Source of the DNA: Bradyrhizobium sp. 138
Lineage (GTDB): Bacteria > Pseudomonadota > Alphaproteobacteria > Rhizobiales > Xanthobacteraceae
DNA length: 64,000 nucleotides
NCBI RefSeq assembly: GCF_023074075.1
Contig: NZ_JADPKT010000003.1
Location: 232,001-296,000 of the forward strand
Direction of reading: 5' to 3'
A program made the position numbers and the translations under genes. Below, piece by piece: positions 54,067 to 63,939 of the stretch. A model generated the notes under the pieces. That model saw nothing but the letters and a program-made list of their open reading frames with translations. It did no database searches and was not told the origin of the DNA. The first letter of the stretch is position 1; each line of letters starts with the position of its first letter.

Positions 54067-54170
54067 GCCCTGCGGAACACGCGCAACCGTTTGCGGAGAT
54101 TGCGATTTTTTAACTCGCCGTGCGGATACTGCCGGCCACAAGCAGAAGCAAGAATGTTGGGGGAATTTCC

Positions 54171-56324
54171 ATGGCGATCCGTCTCAGCCTTAGCGGCTCA
54201 CTTGGCCGCATGCGGCCTCGTTTCAAAATGCCGAGCTGGGGCGTGCGCGGCAGCCTGTTCGCGGCCTTCGCGGCGATCGCGGGCATGGGCCTCGTGATCT
54301 CGGCCGGCGCGGGCCTCGTGCTGCAGAATCTCGGCGGACGCATGACCGAACTGAGCGGGCGGGACATTCCGCGCCTTGCCGCTAGCCTGCAATTGTCGGC
54401 ACTGAGCGCGAGCCTTGCGGCCCAGGGGCCGGCGCTGCTTGCGGCTCAAACCGAGGACGCCCTGAACGAGCGCACCAAGAAGCTCAGGGAATTGCAGGAG
54501 CAGACGCAGAAGAAGCTCAACGAGATCATCGAGCTCGGCGGCGACAAGACCATCGTCTCCGGACTCAGCGAGACGATGAAGAGCATCAACGAGGCGGCCC
54601 AGAGCCTGGCCAAGGCCGCCCGCGAACGGCTGGACATTGCCGCCCTTCACGACAAGCAATATGACGCGCTGCGCAGCGCGCAGGGCGCCTTCGTCAGCGC
54701 GGCCAGCCCGGCGATGCTCGACGCGCAGACCCGGGTCAATGCCATTCTCGGCTCGGCCGACCTGTCCACCGCGGACGCCTCCGATGCCGCGCAGATCGTC
54801 GGCCAGCTCGGCAACGTCGTCGCCAGCGGCAATCTCGCAGCCGCCAACATGAGCGCGGCGCTGTCGGCCAACACCAGCGACAAGCTCGACGACATCCAGA
54901 AGGAGTTCAAGACGGCACAGGGCCGCCTGCGCTCCAACCTCGATCTGCTGCCCGACAATCAGGGCAGCAAGATGCTGCGCGAGACGGCGGAGAAGCTGCT
55001 CGCGCTCGGCACCGGCAAGACCGGCGTGTTCAATCTGCGCGAGAAGGAGCTCGATTCCGTCGACTACGGGCAGACCATCCTGGACGAGACCCGCAAGCTC
55101 AATGTCGGCCTCGGCATCAGCGTGCAGCAGCTGGTCGACGGCGTGCAGAAGGAGACCAACGCCTCGACCTTCCAGGCGCAGCAGGAGATTTCGCTCGCTA
55201 CGTCAGTCATGCTGGCGCTGGGCGCTTTGATGCTGGTCGGCTCAGCGCTGTTCGTCTGGCTCTATGTCGGCCGCAACATCCTGCGCCGGATCACCGGCCT
55301 GCAGCGCGCCATGCAACGGCTCTCGGCCGGCGATCTCGACACCGAGATTCCGCGCGCCAGGCAAAATGACGAGATCGGCGCGATGACCGACACGCTGACC
55401 GTGTTCCGAGACAGCATGATCGAAGCCCGGGCGCTCGCCGGCGAGCAAGACAAGGACCGCATCGCCAAGGCCGAGCGGGCCGCGCGCATGGAAGCGAAGA
55501 TCGCCGAATTCGAAAACACGGTGCGCTCGGCGCTCGACAATCTGGCGCAGTCGGCCAATTCGATGCAATCGACCGCGCAGAGCATGTCGACCACCGCCGA
55601 TCAGTCCAACGCGCTGGTCAACGCGGTTGCCTCCGCCGCCGAGGAGACCTCCGTCAACGTGCAGACCGTCTCGTCGGGCACCGAGCAGCTGTCGTCCTCG
55701 ATCGAGGAGATCAGCAGGCAGGTCGTCACCTCGGCCGCAATCGCCAAGAAGGCCGTCGACGAGGCCGGCGCCACCGACGCCACGGTGCAGAGCCTTGCCG
55801 ACAGCGCGAGCCGCATCAGCGTCGTGGTCGATCTGATCCAGACCATCGCATCGCAGACCAATTTGCTCGCGCTCAACGCCACCATCGAGGCGGCGCGTGC
55901 GGGCGAGGCTGGCCGCGGCTTTGCGGTGGTCGCCTCCGAGGTGAAGAGTCTCGCGAGCCAGACCGCCAAGGCGACGGAGGAAATCCGCACCCAGATCGCC
56001 AGCATGCAGGACATCACGACATCGGCGGTCGGCGCCATCCAGGGCATCGGCCGGATCATCAGCGAGATCGACGGCGTGACCACGACGATCGCGGCCGCGG
56101 TCGAGGAGCAAGGCGCCGCCACCCGCGAGATCGCACGCAACATCCAGCATGCGGCCGGCGGCACCAGCGAAGTCTCCAGCAACATTGTCGGCGTTTCCAC
56201 CGCCTCGGCCGAAGCCGGCGCCGCGGCGAACGAAGTGCTGGGCGCCTCCGACGCGCTGCGGCGCGAGGCCGACATGCTGCGCGGAGAGATCGACGCGTTC
56301 CTCAACAACATGCGGGCGGCGTAA
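54171..56324 (+). CDS. Methyl-accepting chemotaxis protein
   Basis: A 717-residue chemoreceptor. ATG 54171 has GGGGGAA upstream. TM1 is at about residues 27-55; a long helical periplasmic bundle (about 55-345) is rich in Ala/Leu/Glu heptads, of helical-bimodular (HBM) type by appearance. TM2 is at about 347-370. A HAMP region follows, then the MCP signalling domain with the hairpin tip [25 protein letters not shown]. It is a monocistronic gene after a strong terminator; the ligand is unknown. Confidence 0.93.
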   Translation: MAIRLSLSGSLGRMRPRFKMPSWGVRGSLFAAFAAIAGMGLVISAGAGLVLQNLGGRMTELSGRDIPRLAASLQLSALSASLAAQGPALLAAQTEDALNERTKKLRELQEQTQKKLNEIIELGGDKTIVSGLSETMKSINEAAQSLAKAARERLDIAALHDKQYDALRSAQGAFVSAASPAMLDAQTRVNAILGSADLSTADASDAAQIVGQLGNVVASGNLAAANMSAALSANTSDKLDDIQKEFKTAQGRLRSNLDLLPDNQGSKMLRETAEKLLALGTGKTGVFNLREKELDSVDYGQTILDETRKLNVGLGISVQQLVDGVQKETNASTFQAQQEISLATSVMLALGALMLVGSALFVWLYVGRNILRRITGLQRAMQRLSAGDLDTEIPRARQNDEIGAMTDTLTVFRDSMIEARALAGEQDKDRIAKAERAARMEAKIAEFENTVRSALDNLAQSANSMQSTAQSMSTTADQSNALVNAVASAAEETSVNVQTVSSGTEQLSSSIEEISRQVVTSAAIAKKAVDEAGATDATVQSLADSASRISVVVDLIQTIASQTNLLALNATIEAARAGEAGRGFAVVASEVKSLASQTAKATEEIRTQIASMQDITTSAVGAIQGIGRIISEIDGVTTTIAAAVEEQGAATREIARNIQHAAGGTSEVSSNIVGVSTASAEAGAAANEVLGASDALRREADMLRGEIDAFLNNMRAA

Positions 56325-56354
56325 GCGCCGGCCCGTAGCGCTGGGACCGGGGCG

Positions 56355-56438
56355 GTAGCCCGGATGGAGCGCAGCGAAATCCGGGACTTCTTGCTTGTGG
56401 CACGAACCCCGGATTGCGCTTCGCTCCATCCGGGCTAC
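56355..56438. repeat. Palindromic intergenic element, family D
   Basis: Perfect 17-bp inverted ends, GTAGCCCGGATGGAGCG and CGCTCCATCCGGGCTAC, with related inner arms. It starts 30 bp after the chemoreceptor stop and is typical in appearance of Bradyrhizobium dispersed palindromes. It may terminate or stabilise the upstream mRNA. Confidence 0.88.
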
Positions 56439-56529
56439 GGAAAATGCCCCCGGTATGACCGCCATGCGCAGACCACGCTCCGTCCTTTTTCGGCTGGCGC
56501 CCCGCTCGCGGCGGGTTTAAGCCGGTAGC

Positions 56530-57591
56530 ATGAGCTCAAAAACCGACACCGCACAGTCTTCGGCCGAGGCCCTGCGCTACCCCTGGGACCAGCATCCCGG
56601 CCACGACGAGATCGTCGAGGTCAGGCCCGGCGTGTTGTGGGCGCGGCTGAAGCTGCCGTTCCGCCTCAACCACGTGAACGTCTACCTGCTCGCTGACGGC
56701 GACGGCTATGCCATGGTGGATACCGGCTTCGGCAACGAGGAGACGATCGAGGCCTGGACCAAGCTGTTCGACAGACCGCTGAAGGGCGTCACCATCACGC
56801 GCCTGATCGTCACCCACTCCCACCCCGACCATGTCGGACTCGCGGGCTGGGTCGTCGAGCGGTTCAACTGCCCGCTGGTGATGTCGCAGGTCGAATATCT
56901 GCAATCGGTCTATCACCAGAACCGCGGCACCGCGGAGCGGCAGGAAGCGCAGCGGCTGTTCTTCCGCCGTCATGGCATGGACGAGTCGCTCACCGAAAAG
57001 CTGCTGGGCCGCGGCCAGGATTATCTCAAGCGCGTCTCGGTGCTGCCGCCCTCCTACCGGCGCATCTCCCACGGCGACGACGTCGTGATCGGCACGCGCC
57101 GCTTCAAGGTGATCACCGGCGGCGGCCATGCGCTCGACCAGGTGATGCTGTATTGCGCCGACGACAAGCTGTTCCTCTCCGCCGACCAGGTGCTGAGCAA
57201 GATCTCGCCCAATGTCAGCGTCTGGGCGGTCGAGCCCGACCAGAACTCGCTCGGCGAATATCTGGCCTCGCTCGCCAGCCTCACCACGACGCTGCCCTAC
57301 GACGTCTTGGTGCTGCCAGGCCACGGCGTGCCGTTCTACGGACTGAAGACCCGCATCAAGCAGCTCGCCGACCACCATGAGGAGCGCTGCCGCCTGATCG
57401 CGGAAGCCTGCCGCGAGGTGCCGCAGACCTCGCGCGCCCTGGTGCCCGTCGTGTTCAACAAGCACGTGCTGGATGAGCACCAGATGGGATTCGCCGCCGG
57501 CGAGCTGGTCGCCCACGTCAACTACATGATCGTCGAGGGCCGGCTGACGGCGGAGACGAAGGACGGCGTGCTGCAATTCCGGACGACGTGA
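56530..57591 (+). CDS. MBL-fold metallo-hydrolase
   Basis: A 353-residue metallo-beta-lactamase-fold enzyme. The zinc motif THSHPDHVGLAGW is intact. Further family signals are YAMVDTGFGNEETIEAW and GGGHALDQVMLY (third metal-histidine). The C-terminal ~90 residues are a winged-helix-like, beta-lactamase-associated domain. It would be a hydrolase of unknown substrate (thioester, lactone or nuclease families share the fold). It lies upstream of hemA on the same strand, but with a 292-bp gap containing the hemA promoter. Confidence 0.92.
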   Translation: MSSKTDTAQSSAEALRYPWDQHPGHDEIVEVRPGVLWARLKLPFRLNHVNVYLLADGDGYAMVDTGFGNEETIEAWTKLFDRPLKGVTITRLIVTHSHPDHVGLAGWVVERFNCPLVMSQVEYLQSVYHQNRGTAERQEAQRLFFRRHGMDESLTEKLLGRGQDYLKRVSVLPPSYRRISHGDDVVIGTRRFKVITGGGHALDQVMLYCADDKLFLSADQVLSKISPNVSVWAVEPDQNSLGEYLASLASLTTTLPYDVLVLPGHGVPFYGLKTRIKQLADHHEERCRLIAEACREVPQTSRALVPVVFNKHVLDEHQMGFAAGELVAHVNYMIVEGRLTAETKDGVLQFRTT

Positions 57592-57732
57592 ACTCTTCAC
57601 CTCGCCCCGCTTGCGCAGAGAGGTCGGAATTCGCACAGAGCACGCGCCTTGGACAAAATGTCCATGGCAGCAGCCGGGGTCCCAGCCTTTCCCTGGAGCC
57701 TCGGTCCCCGCGGGCAGGCCCGTGTTAGGCGT

Positions 57733-57746
57733 TTGATCCAAATCAA
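57733..57746 (+). promoter_or_regulatory. FixK/FNR-type box upstream of hemA
   Basis: TTGATCCAAATCAA is a perfect TTGAT-N4-ATCAA palindrome of the CRP/FNR superfamily, 137 bp upstream of the hemA start. Low-oxygen induction of hemA through a FixK-type site is known in Bradyrhizobium japonicum. A transcription start around 57781 would fit a box centred near -41.5. Confidence 0.88.
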
Positions 57747-57883
57747 CAATCGCTGGCGATGCGACGCTATCAATATACCCGCGCGCCGCGTCACGAAATG
57801 TGTGCGGGCGCATGGACATTGGAGCTGGAAAAGCTCTAAAAATGAGCGACCGCCATGGCCGGGTTCCGTTGCAGGTTTTGCCG

Positions 57884-59113
57884 ATGGATTACAACCAGTT
57901 CTTCGATTCCGCCCTCGATCGTCTCCACGCCGAGCGGCGCTACCGCGTGTTCGCGGACCTCGAGCGCACGGCCGGCCGGTTCCCGCACGCGACCTGGCAC
58001 TCGCCCAAGGGCAAGCGCGACGTCGTGATCTGGTGCTCCAACGATTATCTCGGCATGGGCCAACACCCGAAGGTGGTCGGCGCCATGGTCGAGACCGCAA
58101 CCCGCGTCGGCACCGGGGCCGGCGGCACTCGCAACATCGCCGGCACGCATCATCCGCTGGTCCAGCTCGAGGCCGAGCTCGCCGATCTGCACGGCAAGGA
58201 AGCCGCGCTGCTGTTCACCTCGGGCTATGTCTCGAACCAGACCGGCATCCCGACCATCGCAAAGCTCATCCCGAACTGTCTCATTCTGTCGGACGAGCTC
58301 AACCACAATTCGATGATCGAAGGCATCCGCCAGTCGGGCTGCGAGCGCGTCGTGTTCCGCCACAACGATCTTGCGCATCTCGAGGCGCTGTTGAAAGCGG
58401 CCGACCCGAACCGGCCGAAGCTGATCGTCTGCGAGAGCCTCTATTCCATGGACGGCGACGTCGCCCCGCTCGCCAAGATCTGCGATCTCGCCGAGACGTA
58501 CAACGCGATGACTTATGTCGACGAGGTCCACGCGGTCGGCATGTACGGCCCGCGCGGCGGCGGCATCGCCGAGCGTGACGGCGTCATGCACCGCATCGAC
58601 ATTCTGGAAGGCACGCTGGCGAAAGCGTTCGGCTGTCTCGGCGGCTACATCGCCGCCAACGGCCAGATCATCGATGCCGTGCGCTCCTACGCGCCGGGCT
58701 TCATCTTTACGACCGCGCTGCCGCCGGCGATCTGCTCGGCCGCGACCGCCGCGATCAAGCATCTGAAGACGTCGAGCTGGGAGCGCGAGCGCCACCAGGA
58801 CCGTGCCGCCCGCGTCAAGGCAATCCTCAACGCCGCCGGCCTGCCCGTGATGTCGAGCGACACCCACATCGTGCCGCTGTTCGTCGGCGATCCCGAGAAG
58901 TGCAAGCAGGCGTCCGACCTCCTGCTCGAGGAGCACGGCATCTACATCCAGCCGATCAACTATCCGACGGTCGCCAAGGGCAGCGAGCGGCTGCGCATCA
59001 CGCCCTCGCCCTATCACGACGACGGCCTGATCGATCAGCTCGCCGAAGCCCTGCTGCAAGTGTGGGACCGCCTCGGCCTGCCGCTGCGCGCGAAGTCGCT
59101 GGCGGCGGAGTAG
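57884..59113 (+). CDS. hemA: 5-aminolevulinate synthase
   Basis: PLP enzyme condensing glycine with succinyl-CoA to give 5-aminolevulinate, the first committed step of heme synthesis in alphaproteobacteria. It is 409 residues from ATG 57884 ([15 protein letters not shown] 9 bp upstream), the size of the B. japonicum enzyme. A longer frame from 57800 would add 28 residues with no support. Conserved segments are [42 protein letters not shown], and the PLP lysine Lys247 in [10 protein letters not shown]. It is preceded by a FixK-type box, consistent with control by oxygen through FixLJ-FixK2. It serves cytochromes in free-living and symbiotic growth. Confidence 0.97.
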   Translation: MDYNQFFDSALDRLHAERRYRVFADLERTAGRFPHATWHSPKGKRDVVIWCSNDYLGMGQHPKVVGAMVETATRVGTGAGGTRNIAGTHHPLVQLEAELADLHGKEAALLFTSGYVSNQTGIPTIAKLIPNCLILSDELNHNSMIEGIRQSGCERVVFRHNDLAHLEALLKAADPNRPKLIVCESLYSMDGDVAPLAKICDLAETYNAMTYVDEVHAVGMYGPRGGGIAERDGVMHRIDILEGTLAKAFGCLGGYIAANGQIIDAVRSYAPGFIFTTALPPAICSAATAAIKHLKTSSWERERHQDRAARVKAILNAAGLPVMSSDTHIVPLFVGDPEKCKQASDLLLEEHGIYIQPINYPTVAKGSERLRITPSPYHDDGLIDQLAEALLQVWDRLGLPLRAKSLAAE

Positions 59114-59154
59114 GACGCTGCTCGTGTCCTCGCAGGACGCCACGCTTCGGCTTT

Positions 59155-59580
59155 TCAATTCCGAAGTGGATTGAATATTTCGATATCGGGAAAATGCTTC
59201 TCGTTGTCGGTGACGACAACGCAGTCATTGGCTTCGGCAACAGCTGCAATGATTGTGTCGAGCGCGCTGCGCGGCTTTCCCTTCGCCGTTCCTTCGGCCA
59301 TCATGCGAGCCCAGGCCAGCCCCGCCTTGTCATCGAACGACAATACGCGACCGGCAAAGAGTGACGGGGGTCCCTCCGGCCCGGAAAACCAGGCATCGAG
59401 CCGGTCACGCCTCCGGCCGGACGGCAGCTCCAGAATGCCGCGCCGGATTTCAGCGAGAGTTAGCGAAGCGATGAAGAGATTCTCGTCGGGCTGCTCGCCC
59501 ATCCAGACCAGCAGGGCATCGGAAGGCGCCGGTCGTGTGACGTTGCTGATGATGTTGGTGTCGAGCAGATAGCGGGTCAC
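59155..59580 (-). CDS. vapC: VapC-type PIN-domain toxin
   Basis: A 141-residue PIN-domain endoribonuclease. Metal-binding acidic residues are visible as LLDTNIISN (Asp7), TLAEIRRG (Glu), ALDTIIAA and VVTDNEKHF. It is the usual toxin of a type II toxin-antitoxin system cleaving RNA, often tRNA. The start overlaps the antitoxin stop by 4 bp, the typical vapBC layout. The 3' end is convergent with hemA, 41 bp away. Confidence 0.93.
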   Translation of the reverse strand: MTRYLLDTNIISNVTRPAPSDALLVWMGEQPDENLFIASLTLAEIRRGILELPSGRRRDRLDAWFSGPEGPPSLFAGRVLSFDDKAGLAWARMMAEGTAKGKPRSALDTIIAAVAEANDCVVVTDNEKHFPDIEIFNPLRN

Positions 59581-59879
59581 AACTCGACCTTACGTCCCGG
59601 ATCGAATTCACGAACAAGCGTAATGTCAGTGCCGACGAGCGGCGAACGCCGCAACGCCTGGAGAATGCCACCCTTCTTGGGTGGTGCGCCCGACATCGTC
59701 TGAGTGACAGCATCCCGCAGTCGCGACGCCTCCGGCCCGTCCTCCGCTAGCCGTCGTGCCAGGGACCTGATGAGGTCGCGGTCGCCGTCGAGGCCCAGGA
59801 CCTCGAACCGTGCCATCCCCTGCGTACGGAGACGCGACCGGTAATTCCTGACGGCACGCTTCTGCGATCTGCTGCCCAT
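59577..59879 (-). CDS. vapB: VapB-type antitoxin
   Basis: A 100-residue antitoxin, MGSRSQKRAVRNYRSRLRTQ, beginning with a basic region and a ribbon-helix-helix-like segment MARFEVLGLDGDRDLIRSLARRL. It is longer than most VapB (70-90). The ATG at 59879 is chosen because GGAGGA lies 5 bp upstream; an ATG at 59891 adds four residues but has no site. It should bind VapC and repress the operon through the repeats directly upstream. The C-terminal tail (about 80-100) would cover the toxin site. Confidence 0.85.
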   Translation of the reverse strand: MGSRSQKRAVRNYRSRLRTQGMARFEVLGLDGDRDLIRSLARRLAEDGPEASRLRDAVTQTMSGAPPKKGGILQALRRSPLVGTDITLVREFDPGRKVEL

Positions 59880-59890
59880 CCGATCCTCCA

Positions 59891-59911
59891 TATATCCAGT
59901 AATATATCCAG
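59891..59911. promoter_or_regulatory. Direct repeat in vapBC promoter
   Basis: TATATCCAG occurs at 59891-59899 and 59903-59911, a 12-bp period directly upstream of vapB. It is a candidate autoregulatory operator for the RHH antitoxin, and its AT-rich sequence would form the -10 region. Confidence 0.55.
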
Positions 59912-60065
59912 AAGAGACCTAGGGGCAAGTGGCCGAAAAGGTGCGGTTTCTTTCGGGTGATGATGTCGATACGCCAACTGACTTAACGACGCCCCCGGTT
60001 CCTACCCCCTCTTGGAAAAATCGCTGTCGCTTGCGGTGCCTCAACGCGCTAGATTTGCAGGGAAA

Positions 60066-63000
60066 ATGAGCTTGGGCGCCGTTGGCGCCCTTTCGAGAAG
60101 CGCGCTCGCCATGCTGCACGACTGGGGCGTGATCGCCGCCGCCTTCGGCTATATCGGCTTCCTGTTCCTGGTGGCGAGCCATGGCGACCGCCGCTCGCCG
60201 GCCGGGCGCGGCCGCGCCTCCGGGCTGATCTATCCGCTGTCGCTGGCGATCTACTGCACCTCCTGGACCTTCTTCGGCTCGGTCGGCTTCGCCACCCGCA
60301 CCTCGACCGACTTCCTCGCCATCTATGTCGGCCCGATCCTGATGATCGGGTTAGGGGCCGGCGTCCTGCGCCGCGTGATCCAGCTGGCGAAAGCCCACAA
60401 CATCACCTCGATCGCCGATTTCATCGGAGCCCGCTACGGCAAGAGCCAGGCGGTGGCGGCGACCGTCGCCGGAATCGCGATCATCGGCTCGGTGCCCTAC
60501 ATCGCGCTCCAGCTCAAGGCGGTCGCGTCCTCGCTGGAGACGATCCTGAGCGAGGACCAGGCCTTCTCCCACATCCCGATCCTCGGCGACGTCGCGCTGA
60601 TGGTGACGCTGGCGATGGCGGCCTTCGCGGTGCTGTTCGGCACGCGGCAGACCGACGCCACCGAGCACCAGCACGGCCTGATGCTGGCGGTCGCGACCGA
60701 ATCCATCGTCAAGCTGGTCGCCTTCCTCGCCGCCGGCATCTTCGTCACCTTCTGGATGTTCTCGCCGCAAGAACTGATCGAGCGCGCCATGAAGACGCCG
60801 GAGGCGGTGCGCGTCATCAACTATTCGCCGTCGATCGGCAACTTCCTCACCATGACGCTGCTGTCGCTATGCGCGATCATGCTGCTGCCGCGCCAGTTCC
60901 ACGTCAGCGTGGTCGAGAACTCCTCAGATGCCGAGGTCGGCCGCGCACGCTGGCTGTTCCCGCTCTACCTCATCGCCATCAATCTGTTCGTGATTCCGAT
61001 CGCGCTCGCCGGCCTCGTCAGCTTCCCGTTCGGCGTGGCCGACCCCGATATGTATGTGCTGGCCTTGCCGATAGAGGGCGGTGCGGATCTGCTCAGCGTC
61101 GCCGTCTTCGTCGGCGGCCTGTCGGCGGCAACCGCGATGGTGATCGTCGAATGCGTCGCGCTCTCCATCATGGTCTCCAACGACCTCGTGGTGCCCCTGG
61201 TGCTGCAACGACGGCCTGAGGGGCGCACCGGCGGCGCCGATTTCAGCGATTTCCTGCTGCGCTCGCGGCGGCTCGCGATCTTCGCCATCATGGTGATGGC
61301 CTATTTCTACTACCGCGCGCTCGGCAATACCCAGCTCGCGGCGATCGGCCTGCTCTCCTTTGCCGCCATCGCCCAGCTCGCGCCGAGCTTCTTCGGCGGA
61401 CTGTTGTGGCGGCGCGCCACCGCACGCGGCGCGATCGGCGGCATGCTGGTCGGCTTCGCGGTGTGGCTCTACACGCTGTTCATTCCGAGTTTCATGGACA
61501 CCTCGACCACGGGAATCCTGCTGCTCCAGCATGGACCGTTCGGCATCGAGGCGCTGCGACCGCAGGCGCTGTTCGGTGCCGACCTGCCGCCGCTGATGCA
61601 CGGCGTCATCTGGTCGCTGTCGCTCAACATCCTAACCTATGTGCTGCTGTCGCTGGCGCGAAGGCCCTCGTCGATCGAGCTGCTGCAGGCCGATCTGTTC
61701 GTGCCCAACACGCTCGCGCCGATCTCCCCGGGCTTCGGCCGCTGGCGCACCACGATCACCGTGCAGGACATTCAGACCACCGTCGCGCAATATCTCGGAC
61801 CCGACCGCGCCCGGCATTCCTTCGAGGCATTCTCGGCACGGCGCAATGTCCGGCTGGAGTCCGGAGCCCCCGCCGATTTCGAGCTGTTGCAGCATGCCGA
61901 GCATCTGATCGCCTCCTCGATCGGCGCGGCCTCCTCCCGCCTCGTGATGTCGCTGCTGCTGCGCAAGCGCACGGTTTCGGCCAAAGCCGCACTCAAGCTG
62001 CTCGACGACTCCCACGCGGCCCTGCATTTCAACCGCGAGATCCTGCAGACCGCGCTCAACCACGTGCGCCAGGGCATCGCCGTGTTCGATGCCGACCTGC
62101 AATTGATCTGCTCCAACCGGCAGTTCGGCGATCTCCTCAACGTTCCCCCGCACATCGTCCAATTCGGCACGCCCTTGCGCGAGATCCTGGAATTCATGGG
62201 CGTGAGCGATCCGGACCATCAGGTCGACCGTGAGGCGATGATCGAGCGGCGCCTGGCCGCCTATACCACCGACAGCGAGCCCTATCTCGAACGCCTGTCG
62301 GAACGCCACATGGTGATCGAGGTGCTCACCAACCGCATGCCCGGCGGCGGTTTCGTCATCACCTTCACCGATGTCACGCCCAGCTTCGAAGCGGCGGAAG
62401 CACTGGAGCGCGCCAACGCGACGCTGGAAAAGCGCGTGCGCGACCGCACCGAGGAATTGACGCGGCTGAACTCCGAGCTGGCCCTGGCCAAGAGCACGGC
62501 GGAAGACGCCAGCATCTCCAAGACGCGATTCCTCGCTGCCGCCAGCCACGACATTCTCCAGCCGCTGAACGCGGCGCGGCTCTACGTCACGAGCCTGGTC
62601 GAGCGCCAGCACAGCGGCGAGGAGACCCGGCTGGTCGAGAACATCGACGAATCGCTGCAGGCGATCGAAGAGATTCTCGGTGCGCTGCTCGACATCTCCC
62701 GCCTGGACGCCGGCGCGATGACGACCTCGATCTCGAGCTTCAAGATGGCCGATCTGATGCGCTCGCTGGAGATCGAGTTCGCGCCGATCGCGCGCGCCAA
62801 GGGCCTGGAACTCGCCTTCGTGCCCTGCTCGCTGCCGGTCGAGTCGGATCGGCTGCTGCTGCGGCGCCTGCTCCAGAACCTGATCTCGAACGCGATCAAA
62901 TACACTCCGCGCGGCCGCGTGCTGGTCGGCTGTCGCCGCCAGGGCCCTTCGCTCAAGATCTGCGTCTACGACACCGGCGTCGGCATCCCGCCGGTCAAGC

Positions 63001-63620
63001 GCGGCGAGATCTTCAAGGAGTTCCATCGCCTGGAGCAGGGCGCGCGGATCGCGCGCGGGCTGGGGCTTGGCCTCTCGATCGTCGAACGGCTGGCGCGCGT
63101 GCTCAAGCACGGCATCGCCATCGACGGCAACAAGAGCGGCGGCTCGGTGTTCTCCGTGACGGTGCCGACCGCCAAGGCGATCACCCATACCGCGGCCGTG
63201 ACCAGTGCGACGCCGCTGGCGCGCACGCCGATCTCGGGCGCGCTGATCGTCTGCATCGAGAACGATGCAGCGATCCTCGACGGCATGCGCACGCTGCTGA
63301 AGGCATGGGATGCCGAGGTGATCGCGGTCGCCGATCCGGAAGGGGCGATCGCCGCAATCGAGACCGCCGGACGACGCGTCACCGGCCTTCTGGTCGACTA
63401 CCATCTCGACCGCGGCAACGGCATCGCCGCGATCCGCGACATTCGCCGCCGCTTCGGCGATACCATCCCCGCGATCCTGATCACGGCCGACCGCAGCCCC
63501 GCCGTGCAGGTGGCGGCGCGCGACGAGAAGGTCGCGGTGCTGAACAAGCCAGTCAAGCCGGCCTCGCTCCGTGCGCTTCTTGGCCAGTGGCGCACGCAGC
63601 AGATGGTGGCGGCGGAGTGA
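60066..63620 (+). CDS. Sodium-solute-symporter-like hybrid histidine kinase
   Basis: A 1184-residue membrane sensor. ATG 60066 (after GCAGGGAA) is chosen; ATG 60111 or TTG 60012 are alternatives. The N-terminal ~560 residues are a PutP-like sodium:solute symporter domain with about 13 helices (VIQLAKAHNITSIADFIGARYG is a PutP-family segment). A PAS-type region follows (about 665-770), then a coiled coil and HisKA with phospho-His828 in AAASHDILQPLN, an HATPase and a C-terminal receiver with Asp1111 in LLVDYHLD. This is the CrbS/ErcS class of transporter-fused kinases, often linked to acetate or C2 metabolism. No separate response regulator is adjacent. Confidence 0.93.
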   Translation: MSLGAVGALSRSALAMLHDWGVIAAAFGYIGFLFLVASHGDRRSPAGRGRASGLIYPLSLAIYCTSWTFFGSVGFATRTSTDFLAIYVGPILMIGLGAGVLRRVIQLAKAHNITSIADFIGARYGKSQAVAATVAGIAIIGSVPYIALQLKAVASSLETILSEDQAFSHIPILGDVALMVTLAMAAFAVLFGTRQTDATEHQHGLMLAVATESIVKLVAFLAAGIFVTFWMFSPQELIERAMKTPEAVRVINYSPSIGNFLTMTLLSLCAIMLLPRQFHVSVVENSSDAEVGRARWLFPLYLIAINLFVIPIALAGLVSFPFGVADPDMYVLALPIEGGADLLSVAVFVGGLSAATAMVIVECVALSIMVSNDLVVPLVLQRRPEGRTGGADFSDFLLRSRRLAIFAIMVMAYFYYRALGNTQLAAIGLLSFAAIAQLAPSFFGGLLWRRATARGAIGGMLVGFAVWLYTLFIPSFMDTSTTGILLLQHGPFGIEALRPQALFGADLPPLMHGVIWSLSLNILTYVLLSLARRPSSIELLQADLFVPNTLAPISPGFGRWRTTITVQDIQTTVAQYLGPDRARHSFEAFSARRNVRLESGAPADFELLQHAEHLIASSIGAASSRLVMSLLLRKRTVSAKAALKLLDDSHAALHFNREILQTALNHVRQGIAVFDADLQLICSNRQFGDLLNVPPHIVQFGTPLREILEFMGVSDPDHQVDREAMIERRLAAYTTDSEPYLERLSERHMVIEVLTNRMPGGGFVITFTDVTPSFEAAEALERANATLEKRVRDRTEELTRLNSELALAKSTAEDASISKTRFLAAASHDILQPLNAARLYVTSLVERQHSGEETRLVENIDESLQAIEEILGALLDISRLDAGAMTTSISSFKMADLMRSLEIEFAPIARAKGLELAFVPCSLPVESDRLLLRRLLQNLISNAIKYTPRGRVLVGCRRQGPSLKICVYDTGVGIPPVKRGEIFKEFHRLEQGARIARGLGLGLSIVERLARVLKHGIAIDGNKSGGSVFSVTVPTAKAITHTAAVTSATPLARTPISGALIVCIENDAAILDGMRTLLKAWDAEVIAVADPEGAIAAIETAGRRVTGLLVDYHLDRGNGIAAIRDIRRRFGDTIPAILITADRSPAVQVAARDEKVAVLNKPVKPASLRALLGQWRTQQMVAAE

Positions 63621-63728
63621 AGCGCCCCGTCGGTCGACGTCGGTCACTGCGTTGACCGGGGCCCACCGCGTCATTGCGGAGTATGAGGCGACATCGCGAT
63701 GCTCCAGTGCGCATCCCAGCAGCAGTGC

Positions 63729-63820
63729 CGTAGGGTGAGCAAAGGCGCACTTGCGCCGTGCCCACGATCTCCCTCCATGAGCAACGAGGCGTGGGCACGC
63801 TGCGCTTTGCCTACCCTACG
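63729..63820. repeat. Palindromic intergenic element, family A copy 2
   Basis: Begins CGTAGGGTGAGCAAAGGCGC and ends TTTGCCTACCCTACG. The left half is nearly identical to the copy at 11578-11680, and both contain CTTGCGCCGTGCCCACGATCT. The loop differs, so the arms are conserved rather than the centre. Confidence 0.88.
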
Positions 63821-63847
63821 GGATCTTCGCCATTGCGCGGAAGGATT

Positions 63848-63883
63848 CTGGATTGCTTCGTCGCTTCGCTCCTCGCAATGACG
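63848..63883. repeat. Palindromic intergenic element, family C half copy
   Basis: CTGGATTGCTTCGTCGCTTC...CTCGCAATGACG matches the right half of the element at 34277-34363. The opposite arm is missing. Confidence 0.8.
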
Positions 63884-63939
63884 GAGCGAGGTGAAATGTT
63901 GTCGCCTTCAAATCGGCATCCCGTTTCGTAGACACGCCT

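Noticed and set aside
61632..63674. 680-residue minus-strand frame opposite the hybrid kinase
   Set aside because: Antisense shadow of the kinase and receiver domains.
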